Positions 39,192-48,207 are shown, numbered from the stretch's first letter. The stretch: 64,000 nt of DNA from Pseudomonadota bacterium (GCA_018820855.1 JAHJNL010000089.1:35151-99150); one strand, 5' to 3'. Numbers and translations: made by a program. Notes: generated from the letters alone by a model not told the origin.

Positions 39192-40031
39192 TCAACGTGT
39201 CAAAATTGTGGTATCTTCTAAAAATATTTCCATTTCGGCGAGATCGATTTCAGTAAGATTGAAATGATGTGCTTCTTCCAATGCCGAGACCATCAGGGTG
39301 GGATCCTTACGCAAACCGATTCCTACCTTATTACACATCATATTGGCAATGCGCACCAGTATAAGCATGTCATTTGTATTATCATAGTCGTCTTTATGAT
39401 GATCCCGGGTGACAACACAATACAACTCCGGCATATTCCACAGCTTCATGAGATAATACCCCTGTTTTGTATGTAACGATTCCATCGCCTCCATCAACAG
39501 AGCATCGGTTACCGGCAACTCTGGATCTTTCTTTCTCAATTGCTCAACAACCATAAGCACTAAAAGCTTACCAACATCATGAAGTAACCCGGCGAAAAAT
39601 GCATGGCTTTCCATATCGTCAAGTTTACATCTTTTTGTTAACCAGTTAACGCCCAGAGCACATCCAACTGAATGCTGCCAGAGTTTGCGCATAACAAAAT
39701 TAAGCCTTTTATCTTCACTGCGAAACTGATTCTTAGAAATAACAAAGAGACTAATACGGCCAACCTCGCGAATTCCCAATCTTACAATAGCTGCCCTGAC
39801 GCTTAACACCTCAACAAGTCCACTATAAAAAGAGGAATTAGCCATCTGCAATACCAGACTTGAAAGAGACTGATCCGTGGCAATGGCATTTTCCAACACC
39901 CTCATATCCGGTTCTTTTTTAACCAGTTCCTGTTGAACCTTCATTGCCGCAGAGTTGAAGACGGGAAGAACAACATCACCTTCTTCAATGGTTTTTTTAA
40001 TTACTTCTATAAACGAAATCTGCTTCTGCAT
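39192..40031 (-). CDS. HDOD protein with an intact HD motif
   Basis: A 279-residue signalling protein. The start at 40031 is chosen because AGGAGA lies just upstream and the HDOD core begins there. A frame extension to 40127 runs into the upstream gene. The N-terminal half has the HDOD pattern (VLENAIATDQSLSSLVLQMANSSFYSG, VRAAIVRLGIREV). Unlike most HDOD proteins it keeps an HD motif (FFAGLLHDVGKLL) and a later RDHHKDD, so hydrolytic activity on a nucleotide is conceivable. It follows the PilB-like gene by one base and precedes gpmI. Confidence 0.9.
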   Translation of the reverse strand: MQKQISFIEVIKKTIEEGDVVLPVFNSAAMKVQQELVKKEPDMRVLENAIATDQSLSSLVLQMANSSFYSGLVEVLSVRAAIVRLGIREVGRISLFVISKNQFRSEDKRLNFVMRKLWQHSVGCALGVNWLTKRCKLDDMESHAFFAGLLHDVGKLLVLMVVEQLRKKDPELPVTDALLMEAMESLHTKQGYYLMKLWNMPELYCVVTRDHHKDDYDNTNDMLILVRIANMMCNKVGIGLRKDPTLMVSALEEAHHFNLTEIDLAEMEIFLEDTTILTR

Positions 40032-40032
40032 C

Positions 40033-41901
40033 TCATTCTCCTGAAAGACGTCGTATTTCAACAAGCGACCGTGGTGTGCTGAGTTTTGGCAAACATCGCA
40101 GCAATTCGTCAACACTTGTAATACCATTGGCCGCCTTTAAAAGGCCATCCTCAAGAAGGGTCACCAACCCGGAATGCTTAATACTGATTTGGCGAATCTC
40201 ATAGCTTGTTTTCTGTTCCAAAATAGCATCTCTAACCAGTTCGTTCAATACCAGCAACTCAAAGACACCAACACGCCCCTTATATCCAGTTTGTTTGCAT
40301 TCGACACAGCCCCGTCCCTTTTTAAAAGTTGTCCCATGCAAATCAGAAGGATTGCAGCCTAAACGCTGGAGCTGTTGAGGTGTTAATTTCACGTCGGTCG
40401 CACAGGATGGACAAACCCGACGTAGCAGACGCTGGGCCAGAACACTTACAACTGTTGAGGAAATGAGAAAGGGGGCAATCTTCATATTCAATAAACGAAT
40501 GAGCCCACCGATACTGTCCTCCGTATGGAATGTACTCAGTACCTTATGTCCAGTCAGAGCTGACTGCATAGCCATTTCAGCCGAAGGAAGATCGCGTATC
40601 TCACCAATGACTATAACGTCCGGATCCTGACGGACAATATGACGCAGAGTCTCCTCAAAGGTGAGATTGATTTTCGGATCAATGGAGCATTGAGCAATAC
40701 CGTCCATCACGTACTCTACAGGCTCTTCCGCCGTGATAATGCTGATTTGTGGATTTTTGATATGGCTTATGCAGCTATATACCGTAGATGTCTTGCCCGA
40801 TCCGGTAGGGCCGGTAACAAGCAAGACCCCACTGGGCTGATAAACGGCATCTTCAAGGAACCTATTCAACATATTGGGGGACATGCCGATTGAATGGATA
40901 TCCATCAGTTCCTTTTTCTGTTTCAGCAATCGCAACACAATCTGTTCGCCATGCACAGTCACATAGAAAGAAGCCCTTATATCAACCTGTCCTTCGTCAT
41001 GTTCAAAAAGGATTCGACCGCCCTGATGCCTTCTTTTTTCAGCAATGTCTGCCTCACACATAATTTTGATTCGGCTTGTAAGCGCCGGAATGATATCAAT
41101 GGAAAAATCCTTATAGTGGCGCAAGACACCGTCTTCACGAAAACGGACTTGGAGTCGATCAACCAGAGGTTCGATATGCACATCACTGGCATCATTTTTT
41201 AAGGCATCAAGAATGATGCTGTTGGCAATACCGACTATGGTCTTGGTATCGACATTAATTTTCTTGCCGGATCGTAAATTGGCTAACAGTTTAACTGTAG
41301 CCTGTAGCGCCTGTTTCTCAGCAATAGCATAGGTAAAATCTGAGCCCAGACATTTTCTTGCAACACTGATACTGTTGTTATCAAGGGGATCACTAAAGGC
41401 AACCATTAGCGAATCATCATCGGTCAAAATGGGAACGAAATTATACTCCGTAGCCACTCGCAGTGGAATTTTTTCAAACTGCTTCTTGTCCACCACCGAC
41501 ATATTGACGTCTATCAGCGGAATACCAAGTTGAATAGAAAGAATTCGATTAAAGAGATTTTCATCGATGAAGTTGTATTTTATCAGTATTTCACCAATCT
41601 TCAGGTCACTCTCTTTCTCTTTTTGAATATTAAAGGCGGCAGTTAAATCTGATTCTGAAAGATATCCAAGCTCTACAAGCAATTCTCCAATACGGATAGA
41701 TGATTCACTATCCAGCATTGCCCTGCGAATCATTTCATCCGTTATCACCTCAAGATTCTTGAGAACATTCAGCAGAGGAACAGGGGTAGCCAGCTTACTT
41801 CGGATGCGCTCAGCATGCAGCACCTGTTTGTCAGTTACAAAATTTAACTTGAGAAGAAGTGTTACAATTTCCCCGTAACTGTCTGGCTTATTTTTTTCCA
41901 T
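40033..41901 (-). CDS. PilB/GspE-family type IV pilus or type II secretion ATPase
   Basis: A 622-residue hexameric motor ATPase. Two N-terminal GspE-type domains (about 1-150; LLVELGYLSESDLTAAF and LIKYNFIDENLFNRIL) precede the core with Walker A GPTGSGKTSTVYS, the Asp box VEYVMDGIAQ, Walker B VIVIGEIRDLPSAEMA and the His box LTGHKVLSTFHTED. A zinc-type tetracysteine (CPSC ... CVEC) is near 500-540, as in PilB/GspE assembly ATPases and unlike PilT. No pilin or secretin is adjacent, but a PilC/GspF gene starts at 63870. No clear ribosome site is seen before the ATG. Confidence 0.92.
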   Translation of the reverse strand: MEKNKPDSYGEIVTLLLKLNFVTDKQVLHAERIRSKLATPVPLLNVLKNLEVITDEMIRRAMLDSESSIRIGELLVELGYLSESDLTAAFNIQKEKESDLKIGEILIKYNFIDENLFNRILSIQLGIPLIDVNMSVVDKKQFEKIPLRVATEYNFVPILTDDDSLMVAFSDPLDNNSISVARKCLGSDFTYAIAEKQALQATVKLLANLRSGKKINVDTKTIVGIANSIILDALKNDASDVHIEPLVDRLQVRFREDGVLRHYKDFSIDIIPALTSRIKIMCEADIAEKRRHQGGRILFEHDEGQVDIRASFYVTVHGEQIVLRLLKQKKELMDIHSIGMSPNMLNRFLEDAVYQPSGVLLVTGPTGSGKTSTVYSCISHIKNPQISIITAEEPVEYVMDGIAQCSIDPKINLTFEETLRHIVRQDPDVIVIGEIRDLPSAEMAMQSALTGHKVLSTFHTEDSIGGLIRLLNMKIAPFLISSTVVSVLAQRLLRRVCPSCATDVKLTPQQLQRLGCNPSDLHGTTFKKGRGCVECKQTGYKGRVGVFELLVLNELVRDAILEQKTSYEIRQISIKHSGLVTLLEDGLLKAANGITSVDELLRCLPKLSTPRSLVEIRRLSGE

Positions 41902-42318
41902 TAGTTAGTGTAGCTGAAGTTTTGTGTTTTTAAAAAAGCTGAAGCAAGGAGTGGTCCGGATCACTCCTACAGTTGACTAAAAAAGTATCTCATAGCATAA
42001 AAAAAAATCGGGCAATGTACAAAGCACTGCTAATTACACGATCTTCACCTGCCTAATCCTCATGATACAATATTGCACAGCTGAAACGGCAAATTAACGC
42101 TGACGAGACACACAGTCATAACACACTGTAATTACTATGAACAAGGTATCTCAACAATCTCTCATCAACATACTATATTCATTACTCGGCAAACTCAAAA
42201 AAGAAGTTACCAAATTCAGAAAAGTTAAAAACAAGGTCATATTCGTCAAAAAATCTGAATACAGATTTTAATGCAAGATTACAATCGTGAATTACACCTA
42301 AATAATTTAATCCTATCC
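41902..42318. other. 417-base spacer upstream of the PilB-like gene
   Basis: It contains a near-perfect 22-base dyad (AGGAGTG 41947-41953, CACTCCT 41962-41968) that could be a weak terminator or operator. It also has a copy of the GCTGAAGCAA.GAGTGG repeat element (41938-41954) and an AT-rich stretch with a possible 44-codon plus-strand ORF (42137-42271). Nothing else is recognised. Confidence 0.5.
42137..42271 (+). CDS. Possible small lysine-rich peptide
   Basis: An ATG-started frame of 44 codons (begins MNKVSQQSLINILYSLLGK, ends KKSEYRF) with 10 lysines. The N-terminal half is amphipathic. No clear ribosome site is visible and no homologue is known to me. It may be spurious. Confidence 0.2.
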   Translation: MNKVSQQSLINILYSLLGKLKKEVTKFRKVKNKVIFVKKSEYRF

Positions 42319-42840
42319 TTAACAAGAACTGTCGGTAAGACGCTTAATGATCTCATCCGTTACCTTATCAATACTTCTTCCGCCGACCTGGATCTCCAAA
42401 TCGGCTACTCCCCTATACAACGGCAATCGCTGCTTAAAAAGTGTTTCGGCTTTTTTCAGATCTTGAAGCAACGGACGTTTTTTGATCTTTTGGGCAGCTT
42501 TGGGATGTGAATGAATTGCCTTAAGAATCTGGTTAAATTCCGAATGCAAAAACACCACAGTTCCAATCTTGCGAATATTGGGTACCTTGTAAAAACCGCC
42601 ACCAGTTGAAATGATGGTATCACGCACCCGCTTTTGCAGCCAGCGTGCCACTATTTGTTCATATTCCCTGAACCTGGGCTCGCCCTGAGTCTTGAAAATA
42701 TTTTTCACCTTCATGTTGGTATAACTTTCGATGAGATCGTCACAATCCACACAAAAATTACCGCTTTTTTTCGCCAGCATCCTGGCAGTTCTCCCCTTCC
42801 CCACACCCATAAATCCGATAAGTATTATGTTACCTTTCAT
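42319..42840 (-). CDS. Shikimate kinase-like protein
   Basis: A P-loop kinase of 173 residues. The N-terminus is NIILIGFMGVGKGRTARML (Walker A with GKGR in place of the usual GKST/GKTT), followed by the shikimate-binding DCDDLIE, EPRFREYEQ, TGGGFYKV and lid PLYRGVAD. These match AroK/AroL. The changed P-loop residue (Gly for Ser/Thr after Lys) is unusual, since Ser/Thr normally contacts Mg. The start at 42840 has GGGGAGGA upstream. A longer frame (to 42879) overlaps the glycosyltransferase. Confidence 0.8.
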   Translation of the reverse strand: MKGNIILIGFMGVGKGRTARMLAKKSGNFCVDCDDLIESYTNMKVKNIFKTQGEPRFREYEQIVARWLQKRVRDTIISTGGGFYKVPNIRKIGTVVFLHSEFNQILKAIHSHPKAAQKIKKRPLLQDLKKAETLFKQRLPLYRGVADLEIQVGGRSIDKVTDEIIKRLTDSSC

Positions 42841-42866
42841 TTTCCTCCCCGACTTTTCACAAGACC

Positions 42867-43952
42867 TTAGAAAAGCCACTGTTTATATTGAGTTCCACAC
42901 GTATCCCACTCAAATCGATGAGTCAGAGCATATACATCATCACTCTTTAAGCGAATTGGGTTAAGAAGAAAAGCTTCAAGCCTGCCTGCAAGAGCTCCAG
43001 AATCATAAAGAAACTCTTTATCATAAAGTTCCGGATAGGAGAGTGCATTTGGCAACAATGGATAGCATCCAGACCGAATGGCCTCTAAAACTGCGACACC
43101 GAAAAATTCATGCCTGGCGGTGGAGACAACCACGTCGCCAAGGCTGAGCAGTTGCCCGTAACGTTCTTTACTTTCGGCATAGTCAAAATGGATTATTTCT
43201 TTTATCAGTCGCGTATGGGCCTCCTTAAAGCATTCAGGGACATTGATAAACGACTGCCCCAGAACAACAAGGCGAAAAGCTATTCCTTTTTCCTGCAAAA
43301 GATAGAGGGCCTCGAAAAAGAGATCAGGTCCTTTGTCATGCTCCCAGCGATGATTCCAGACAATAACGGGCGATCCAGTCTCTCTTTCCTTCTCTTTAAC
43401 GCAATCAACAGAGGAATAGTCCATTCCTGGGTAGAGAACAAGACTCTTTTCCCTGATATGGACAACACAATCATCCAGTTCCATATCTGTAGCCTTTTTC
43501 AGGTATGCCTGTATACCCACAAGAAAGGTATCCAGATTGAATTGAGAATTAAAGGCGCAACGATCTGAAGCAAGAGCTGTGTTGAAATTAATGGAGGCGA
43601 ATTGTTGAATACTCTTATCCTGAAACTGACTGGGATAGGCAAGCTGATTTTCATGAAAATAGGTACAGAACAAGGACTTGAGATTCCATCCTGAAAGCGT
43701 GGCCAGGAGGGCTCGCAAAACAGCAACATCAACAAAAGTTGAACAGAGCACCGTGTCAAAAAAACGTTCATGCTCAGGCAACAGTCTGAGCTGGTTCACA
43801 AACCAGGGTGCCGAAAGCTGCATGCGCATCTGCCACTTACGGGCCGGTAGAGTCAACAAGGTATAATCGCACTTCACGTTCCGCTGCAGTCCCTGAAGAA
43901 AAACCTTATGAGATCCTCCATAATAGGGTTCGAGAATGAGGATTCGTTTCAT
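42867..43952 (-). CDS. DUF3524/QTMAN-like glycosyltransferase
   Basis: A 361-residue GT-B protein. The N-terminal half has the DUF3524 signature: ILILEPYYGGSHKVFLQGL, then LFCTYFHENQLAYPSQFQ and CAFNSQFNLDTFL. The C-terminal half is a GT4-type domain (VIVWNHRWEHDKGPDLFFEAL, HEFFGVAVLEAIRSGCYPLLP). The animal family member GTDC1/QTMAN adds mannose to queuosine in tRNA(Asp). The bacterial role is by inference similar. It overlaps the upstream cysteine-cluster gene by 4 bases, and the shikimate-kinase-like gene starts about 26 bases downstream, so they form an operon. Confidence 0.85.
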   Translation of the reverse strand: MKRILILEPYYGGSHKVFLQGLQRNVKCDYTLLTLPARKWQMRMQLSAPWFVNQLRLLPEHERFFDTVLCSTFVDVAVLRALLATLSGWNLKSLFCTYFHENQLAYPSQFQDKSIQQFASINFNTALASDRCAFNSQFNLDTFLVGIQAYLKKATDMELDDCVVHIREKSLVLYPGMDYSSVDCVKEKERETGSPVIVWNHRWEHDKGPDLFFEALYLLQEKGIAFRLVVLGQSFINVPECFKEAHTRLIKEIIHFDYAESKERYGQLLSLGDVVVSTARHEFFGVAVLEAIRSGCYPLLPNALSYPELYDKEFLYDSGALAGRLEAFLLNPIRLKSDDVYALTHRFEWDTCGTQYKQWLF

Positions 43953-44401
43953 TTTTTCCTTTGTCCCTTCACTTCATCTGCAAGATATCGGCTGAATGGT
44001 CTGACCTCACTGATACGGTAACCACACCCTGAGGGCAAAGCTCCCCCGCAGAAGTGCAGGGTCTTATCTGGAAAGTTTTTACAGAGAGAAAATCTGTTCT
44101 CATGATCACGGCAAAGCCCAGCCGCATCCAACCAACTGCAGGAAAGTTGAAGATAGCCTTGATCATCTTTGCCGATGATCTGAAAACGCTCATATTCCGG
44201 ATAATCAGCAACCACCTCTTTAAAATCTTTTACCGAGCGCAACCAGCCTTGAGCCCCTTGCAGATTAATCTTCCGGCAGCAGTTTCCACAACAGCGGCAG
44301 CTCCCGGTAACAAGCAGTTCTTTGCCCATAAGCCGTATGCGCAGATATCGAATCAATCCGATGAGGGAATAGGAGGAAAGAATTTTTCTAATTCGCGCCA
44401 T
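43949..44401 (-). CDS. YkgJ-family cysteine-cluster protein
   Basis: About 150 residues from the ATG at 44401. The open frame extends to 44554, but that stretch is less convincing. Cysteine cluster: GSCRCCGNCCRKINL, then CSWLDAAGLC, CKNFPDKTLHFC and a C-terminal SGCGYR. It is a putative metal/Fe-S-binding protein of unknown role. The ATG of the DUF3524-like glycosyltransferase overlaps its stop by 4 bases, which suggests joint function or at least joint translation. Confidence 0.75.
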   Translation of the reverse strand: MARIRKILSSYSLIGLIRYLRIRLMGKELLVTGSCRCCGNCCRKINLQGAQGWLRSVKDFKEVVADYPEYERFQIIGKDDQGYLQLSCSWLDAAGLCRDHENRFSLCKNFPDKTLHFCGGALPSGCGYRISEVRPFSRYLADEVKGQRKK

Positions 44402-44705
44402 GGTCAAATCCGCCTTACCAGAAACAGCCTGACAACAAAGGAAAAAAGATTGCACAAGAGAAGACTTTCGGCAGATTCCAATTTCTGATACAAAGAAAGA
44501 GCTCACTCGATCCCATAAGCCTTGATAGAGTTCTGAACAATACGATTTTAGCAATGCTCTTTATCTTGGCCTTTTTTTTAGGATGTTGAGCTATACCCCC
44601 CTATGTAAGGAGTCCAAAACAGAAAAGCGGAGTCTCATTTGACCCGCTTTCCTGAGATACTGGTAAACTTTCATATTAAACGATACCATCGGTGGAGACA
44701 AGCAG
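44402..44705. other. Divergent spacer between a ykgJ-like gene and ppsR
   Basis: About 300 bases. The left part is the alternative N-terminal extension of the ykgJ-like gene. The rest has a small AAAGCGG/CCGCTTT hairpin (44634-44650). GGTGGAG nine bases before the ppsR ATG is its likely ribosome site. No other gene is seen. Confidence 0.5.
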
Positions 44706-45524
44706 ATGTGGCATTCAAAAGATGTTTATTACCTATCAGGAAGTACAGGCATTCTGGCTGAAGACCTTGGCAAAGCACTGCTTTGCCAATTCCCGGAAAT
44801 CAGTTTCAATGCAGAGAAAATCCCCTTCATTCGAACCGAGGAAGATGCACGCAAGGCCATACAATATATCCTTTCTAAATCCTCTGCTCGCCACCCTCTT
44901 GTTTTTTCGACCATCATGAACAAAAATCTCATCGAGATTCTCGAAGCACCTGAGGTGGAATTTTTCAATATCTGTGACAGTTACCTGGAACGGCTTGAAA
45001 CCATACTCGAAGCCGTCCCCTTGCGGGTATCGGGATTTTCCAGACATCTCGACGAAACCACCATGGCAAAACGGGTCAATGCAATCCAGTACTGCATTTC
45101 CCATGATGACGGTACCCGCCTCAAAGACTATGACGAAGCCGAAGTCATTCTCCTGGGAGTCTCCCGTTCCGGAAAGACACCTATTTCTGTGTACCTGGCC
45201 ACTCAGATGGGAATAAAGGCCGCAAACTACCCCCTTGTTGCCGAAGACCTTGACGCCTACCGATTGCCGTCAGCGATTATACGCAATAAGACCAGGGCAA
45301 TCGGCCTCTCCACTACTCCGGAAAATCTTCACTTTATCCGGGAAAAACGCTACAAGGGCAGCACATATGCACAGCTGCATACCTGTGCTGTCGAACTCAG
45401 CCAGGCCAATCAGATTTTTCTCAATAATAACATACCGGTCATTATCTCAGACGGTAGATCCATAGAGGAAACAGCAACCCAAGTGGCCCAACAGCTCTCG
45501 CTGCAGCGTTTGCCGCGCCTGTAA
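44706..45524 (+). CDS. ppsR: PEP synthase regulatory protein (PSRP/PpsR, DUF299)
   Basis: Bifunctional ADP-dependent kinase/pyrophosphorylase that inactivates and reactivates PEP synthase (or PPDK) by phosphorylating the threonine next to its catalytic histidine. 272 residues. The typical N-terminus is VYYLSGSTGILAEDLGKALL, the P-loop is VSRSGKTPISVYLA and the TTPE/R substrate-binding tail reads GLSTTPENLHFIR. No ppsA/ppdK is in the window. Next comes a small membrane protein 21 bases on. Confidence 0.95.
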   Translation: MWHSKDVYYLSGSTGILAEDLGKALLCQFPEISFNAEKIPFIRTEEDARKAIQYILSKSSARHPLVFSTIMNKNLIEILEAPEVEFFNICDSYLERLETILEAVPLRVSGFSRHLDETTMAKRVNAIQYCISHDDGTRLKDYDEAEVILLGVSRSGKTPISVYLATQMGIKAANYPLVAEDLDAYRLPSAIIRNKTRAIGLSTTPENLHFIREKRYKGSTYAQLHTCAVELSQANQIFLNNNIPVIISDGRSIEETATQVAQQLSLQRLPRL

Positions 45525-45545
45525 CCTTACTGCAAAGGAACCCCC

Positions 45546-45773
45546 ATGCAAATTATCGACAACATCCCTCTGTTTGTACTGATAGTCTTATGTCTACTTC
45601 TCGGCCTGGCCCCCTTTGTGCCCGAACCCCATATCGTAGAAAAACTCCGAATGCTCATCCAAGGAAACTTACGCAGGCCCATCGACATCTTTGATCTCTT
45701 TTACCATGCTGCTCCTTTTGTCCTCCTTGTGATCAAATTGATTCGTCTGAAAAATGGAGCGCCCCCCCAATGA
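45546..45773 (+). CDS. Small membrane protein
   Basis: 75 residues with two hydrophobic helices (IPLFVLIVLCLLLGLAPFV and YHAAPFVLLVIKLIRL). The function is unknown. AAGGA precedes the ATG. It overlaps ychJ by 4 bases (ATGA), so it is likely part of the ppsR operon. Confidence 0.75.
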   Translation: MQIIDNIPLFVLIVLCLLLGLAPFVPEPHIVEKLRMLIQGNLRRPIDIFDLFYHAAPFVLLVIKLIRLKNGAPPQ

Positions 45774-46249
45774 ACAGTAAAACCAACTGCCCCTGCGGCA
45801 ACGAAAAACCATTTTCAGCCTGTTGCGCCCCTATTTTAGAAGGTCACAGTAAGGCGACTACGGCCGAACAGCTCATGCGTTCCCGCTACAGCGCCTACAC
45901 CATTGGAAAAAATGAATATCTCACCAAAAGTTGGGCACCGGAAACGCGTCCAGAAAATTTGGACATAGACGACGATACTATCCAATGGCTCGGCCTTACG
46001 ATAGAAGAATGCGAACAAGGCAGAACAGAAGACGAAAAAGGAACGGTAACCTTCACTGCCCGTTTTCTCAGCTCCGGTCATCTCTGCCAACTCCATGAAA
46101 AAAGCCGGTTTGTCCAGCGTGACGGTCTCTGGTACTACCTGGATGGGGAGACTCAATCCACAACTGCGAAAGTCGGCAGAAACGCCCCCTGTCCCTGCGG
46201 CTCAGAGAAGAAATACAAGAAGTGCTGTTTTGCCAGACTGAAAGACTGA
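45770..46249 (+). CDS. YchJ-family SEC-C motif protein
   Basis: 159 residues, UPF0225. Two SEC-C type zinc motifs: N-terminal CPCGNEKPFSACCAPI and C-terminal CPCGSEKKYKKCC. Between them is the NTF2-like core (AEQLMRSRYSAYTIGKNEYL). The function is not established. Third gene of the ppsR operon, followed at once by a terminator hairpin. Confidence 0.93.
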   Translation: MNSKTNCPCGNEKPFSACCAPILEGHSKATTAEQLMRSRYSAYTIGKNEYLTKSWAPETRPENLDIDDDTIQWLGLTIEECEQGRTEDEKGTVTFTARFLSSGHLCQLHEKSRFVQRDGLWYYLDGETQSTTAKVGRNAPCPCGSEKKYKKCCFARLKD

Positions 46250-46271
46250 AGGCTGAAGCAAAAAGTGGAAG
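46244..46271. repeat. 7-base-period repeat at the end of ychJ
   Basis: Heptamers GACTGAA, GGCTGAA, GCAAAAA, GTGGAAG. It overlaps the left arm of the terminator and resembles the element at 41938. Confidence 0.5.
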
Positions 46272-46303
46272 ACTCCCGCTTCGCCCTTCAGCCTCTCTTT
46301 TTT
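46251..46303. terminator. Terminator between convergent ychJ and MBL genes
   Basis: GGCTGAAG (46251-46258) pairs with CTTCAGCC (46286-46293), followed on the plus strand by TCTCTTTTTT. The left arm overlaps a 7-base-period repeat. Confidence 0.7.
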
Positions 46304-47051
46304 ACTCTGGAATAGTGGGCATGGACGCAAACTTAGGTTCGTGAAGGGGCAGGAGGATATCAGCTTCCTTCTTGATACGCAGCATGATGTCATAGGCCTC
46401 GTTGACATTCACATGGGTTCCCGGAGGGATGACTTCCATCTCCATGGCCGTGACCTGCTTTGGAGGATAAAAATTTTCAAGCAGACAGCAAAATCCAGTG
46501 ATTATGGCCGTGCCTTTATCGGTCTCCACCGCAACAGAAAGACCGCCCTCGGTATGGGCTGGAGTATGAAGTACCCGGATGCCGGGAACAATCTCGGCAT
46601 CACCGTGAACCGTCTTGATCTGATTGTTTTCGCTGATCTCGTAGATAAAATCTTCCAGGTAGCGAAAGTCCAGCGGATGTGGATTACGAATATGTTCCAG
46701 TTCCTTTTCATGGATATAAAACACGGCATTCGTGCACTTATAATCGTTTTCACAGTGATCGTTATGGAGGTGGGTATGGATTACAATATCAATATCTTCG
46801 GGTTTGAGTCCCCACTTGGCTAATCCTTCCTCAAAAGTGACAATCTTACCACCGATGGCCCGCTCCCTATCCTCTGACTGAATAGGATGCATTTCCCCGG
46901 TATCAATCAGTATTTTTTTATCTCCACCAGCAATATACCAGCAGTAAATAGGAATCGTGTAGGGCTTGCCGTAATCATGCTGATAGGTCATCATACCCTT
47001 ATCAAATACCTTACTGCCCATCACCATGGGATGAAGAGTATAAGTTGTCAT
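46302..47051 (-). CDS. MBL-fold metallo-hydrolase (AHL-lactonase-like)
   Basis: 249-residue metallo-beta-lactamase-fold enzyme. Metal motif VIHTHLHNDHCEND (HxHxDH), then HTPAHTEGGLSV and a C-terminal HEP. The overall layout (open start with CWYIAGGDKKILIDTG) is that of N-acyl-homoserine-lactonase-like proteins, but the substrate cannot be inferred. The start at 47051 has GGAGGT five bases upstream. An in-frame GTG at 47063 is less likely. Confidence 0.88.
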   Translation of the reverse strand: MTTYTLHPMVMGSKVFDKGMMTYQHDYGKPYTIPIYCWYIAGGDKKILIDTGEMHPIQSEDRERAIGGKIVTFEEGLAKWGLKPEDIDIVIHTHLHNDHCENDYKCTNAVFYIHEKELEHIRNPHPLDFRYLEDFIYEISENNQIKTVHGDAEIVPGIRVLHTPAHTEGGLSVAVETDKGTAIITGFCCLLENFYPPKQVTAMEMEVIPPGTHVNVNEAYDIMLRIKKEADILLPLHEPKFASMPTIPE

Positions 47052-47379
47052 AAACACCTCCACACTAAATTTTATTATTATTCAGGCAGATACAAAAAAA
47101 CTTGCACTAACCACAACATGTAACTGTTCAGCACCACCTCAGATTTCTGCGATCAGGTTGATGAATCTATCATTCGCCATGCTGATCGACCCAAGAGAAT
47201 CAGCCCTGTACTCCGTTTACCTGTACGAAGAAGATGTGATACAGAATAGTTGCTGGATTTTTTGAATAAAATTCCGTATAGTTGATCTGCAAACTGGGGC
47301 TGGCCCCTTAATACTCTGAGACTTCAAAAATACATTAACTAGCTCCAGAAGCAACATTTTCCCATCGGTGATCTTTTTC
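47052..47379. other. Divergent spacer between MBL and alpha/beta hydrolase genes
   Basis: About 330 bases, no gene supported. A plus-strand extension of the alpha/beta hydrolase frame begins at a GTG (47368). Minus-strand frames inside 47217-47823 lie opposite the hydrolase. Confidence 0.5.
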
Positions 47380-48207
47380 ATGCAAAAATATTCCAAGCTC
47401 GACCACTCTTCCCTGCTCTCCTCCATCTTTTTCCCCCGCATCTGTGCGTGTACACCTCTCCCCAGCGGTGCAACAGATGTAGCGATTGAAACGGACCCAG
47501 GGATCACCATCGGCTGCAGATTTTATATCAGTGACCCAGCAGCCCCCAATATTCTCTTTTTTCATGGGAACGGCGAGATCGCCGCTGACTATGACGAGAT
47601 TGGTCCCCTTTATAACGAAGCAGGAATGAACCTCCTTGTCACCGATTATCGTGGATATGGCTGCAGCACCGGCTCTCCCACAGTTACCTGCATGTTCACT
47701 GATGCTGAAGTCCTGTTCCAGAATACCAAAACCTGGCTCACCGATAACAATCACACGGGAGCCCTCTTTTTCATGGGTCGTTCTCTGGGATCTGCCCCTG
47801 CCATAGACCTTGCGACCCGACATGAAGATGCGATCAAGGGACTGATTCTTGAAAGTGCTATTGCCGAGACCCTTCCTCTGGCCAGGATCTTGGGCATAGA
47901 TCCTGAAAAAATCGGGATTTCAGAGGAAGACGGGTTCAACAATCTGAAAAAGATCGAATCAATCACTAAGGCCACCTTTATCCTCCATGGTGCACGAGAT
48001 GAACTTATCCCTGCTGTTGATGCAGAAAAGCTGCAGTCCCACAGCGGTGCAAAATCAAAAGAATTTATTATAATTCCTGGGGCAGAACATAACACCATGA
48101 TTGCGACCGGAGGCAAACTCTATTTCCAGACCATTAAACAGTTCATCGATAAAGTTACCGGCGTAACGAATTGGAGGAAACGCCGCAAAACCACCAAAGA
48201 ATGTTAA
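47380..48207 (+). CDS. Alpha/beta hydrolase
   Basis: 275-residue serine hydrolase. FFHGNGEIAADYDEIG carries the oxyanion turn, DYRGYGCSTG follows, the nucleophile elbow is FMGRSLGSAPA, the acid lies in HGARDELIP and the catalytic His in GAEHNTM. It resembles the BEM46/YqkD-type proteins with unknown substrates. The first about 35 residues are poorly conserved-looking. The start (47380 ATG or 47368 GTG) is uncertain. It lies 12 bases before the solute-binding protein. Confidence 0.85.
   Translation: MQKYSKLDHSSLLSSIFFPRICACTPLPSGATDVAIETDPGITIGCRFYISDPAAPNILFFHGNGEIAADYDEIGPLYNEAGMNLLVTDYRGYGCSTGSPTVTCMFTDAEVLFQNTKTWLTDNNHTGALFFMGRSLGSAPAIDLATRHEDAIKGLILESAIAETLPLARILGIDPEKIGISEEDGFNNLKKIESITKATFILHGARDELIPAVDAEKLQSHSGAKSKEFIIIPGAEHNTMIATGGKLYFQTIKQFIDKVTGVTNWRKRRKTTKEC

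Noticed and set aside
44402..44554. N-terminal extension of the ykgJ-like gene
   Set aside because: The stretch has no ribosome site and is less protein-like than the part after 44401. The ATG at 44401 gives the expected family size.
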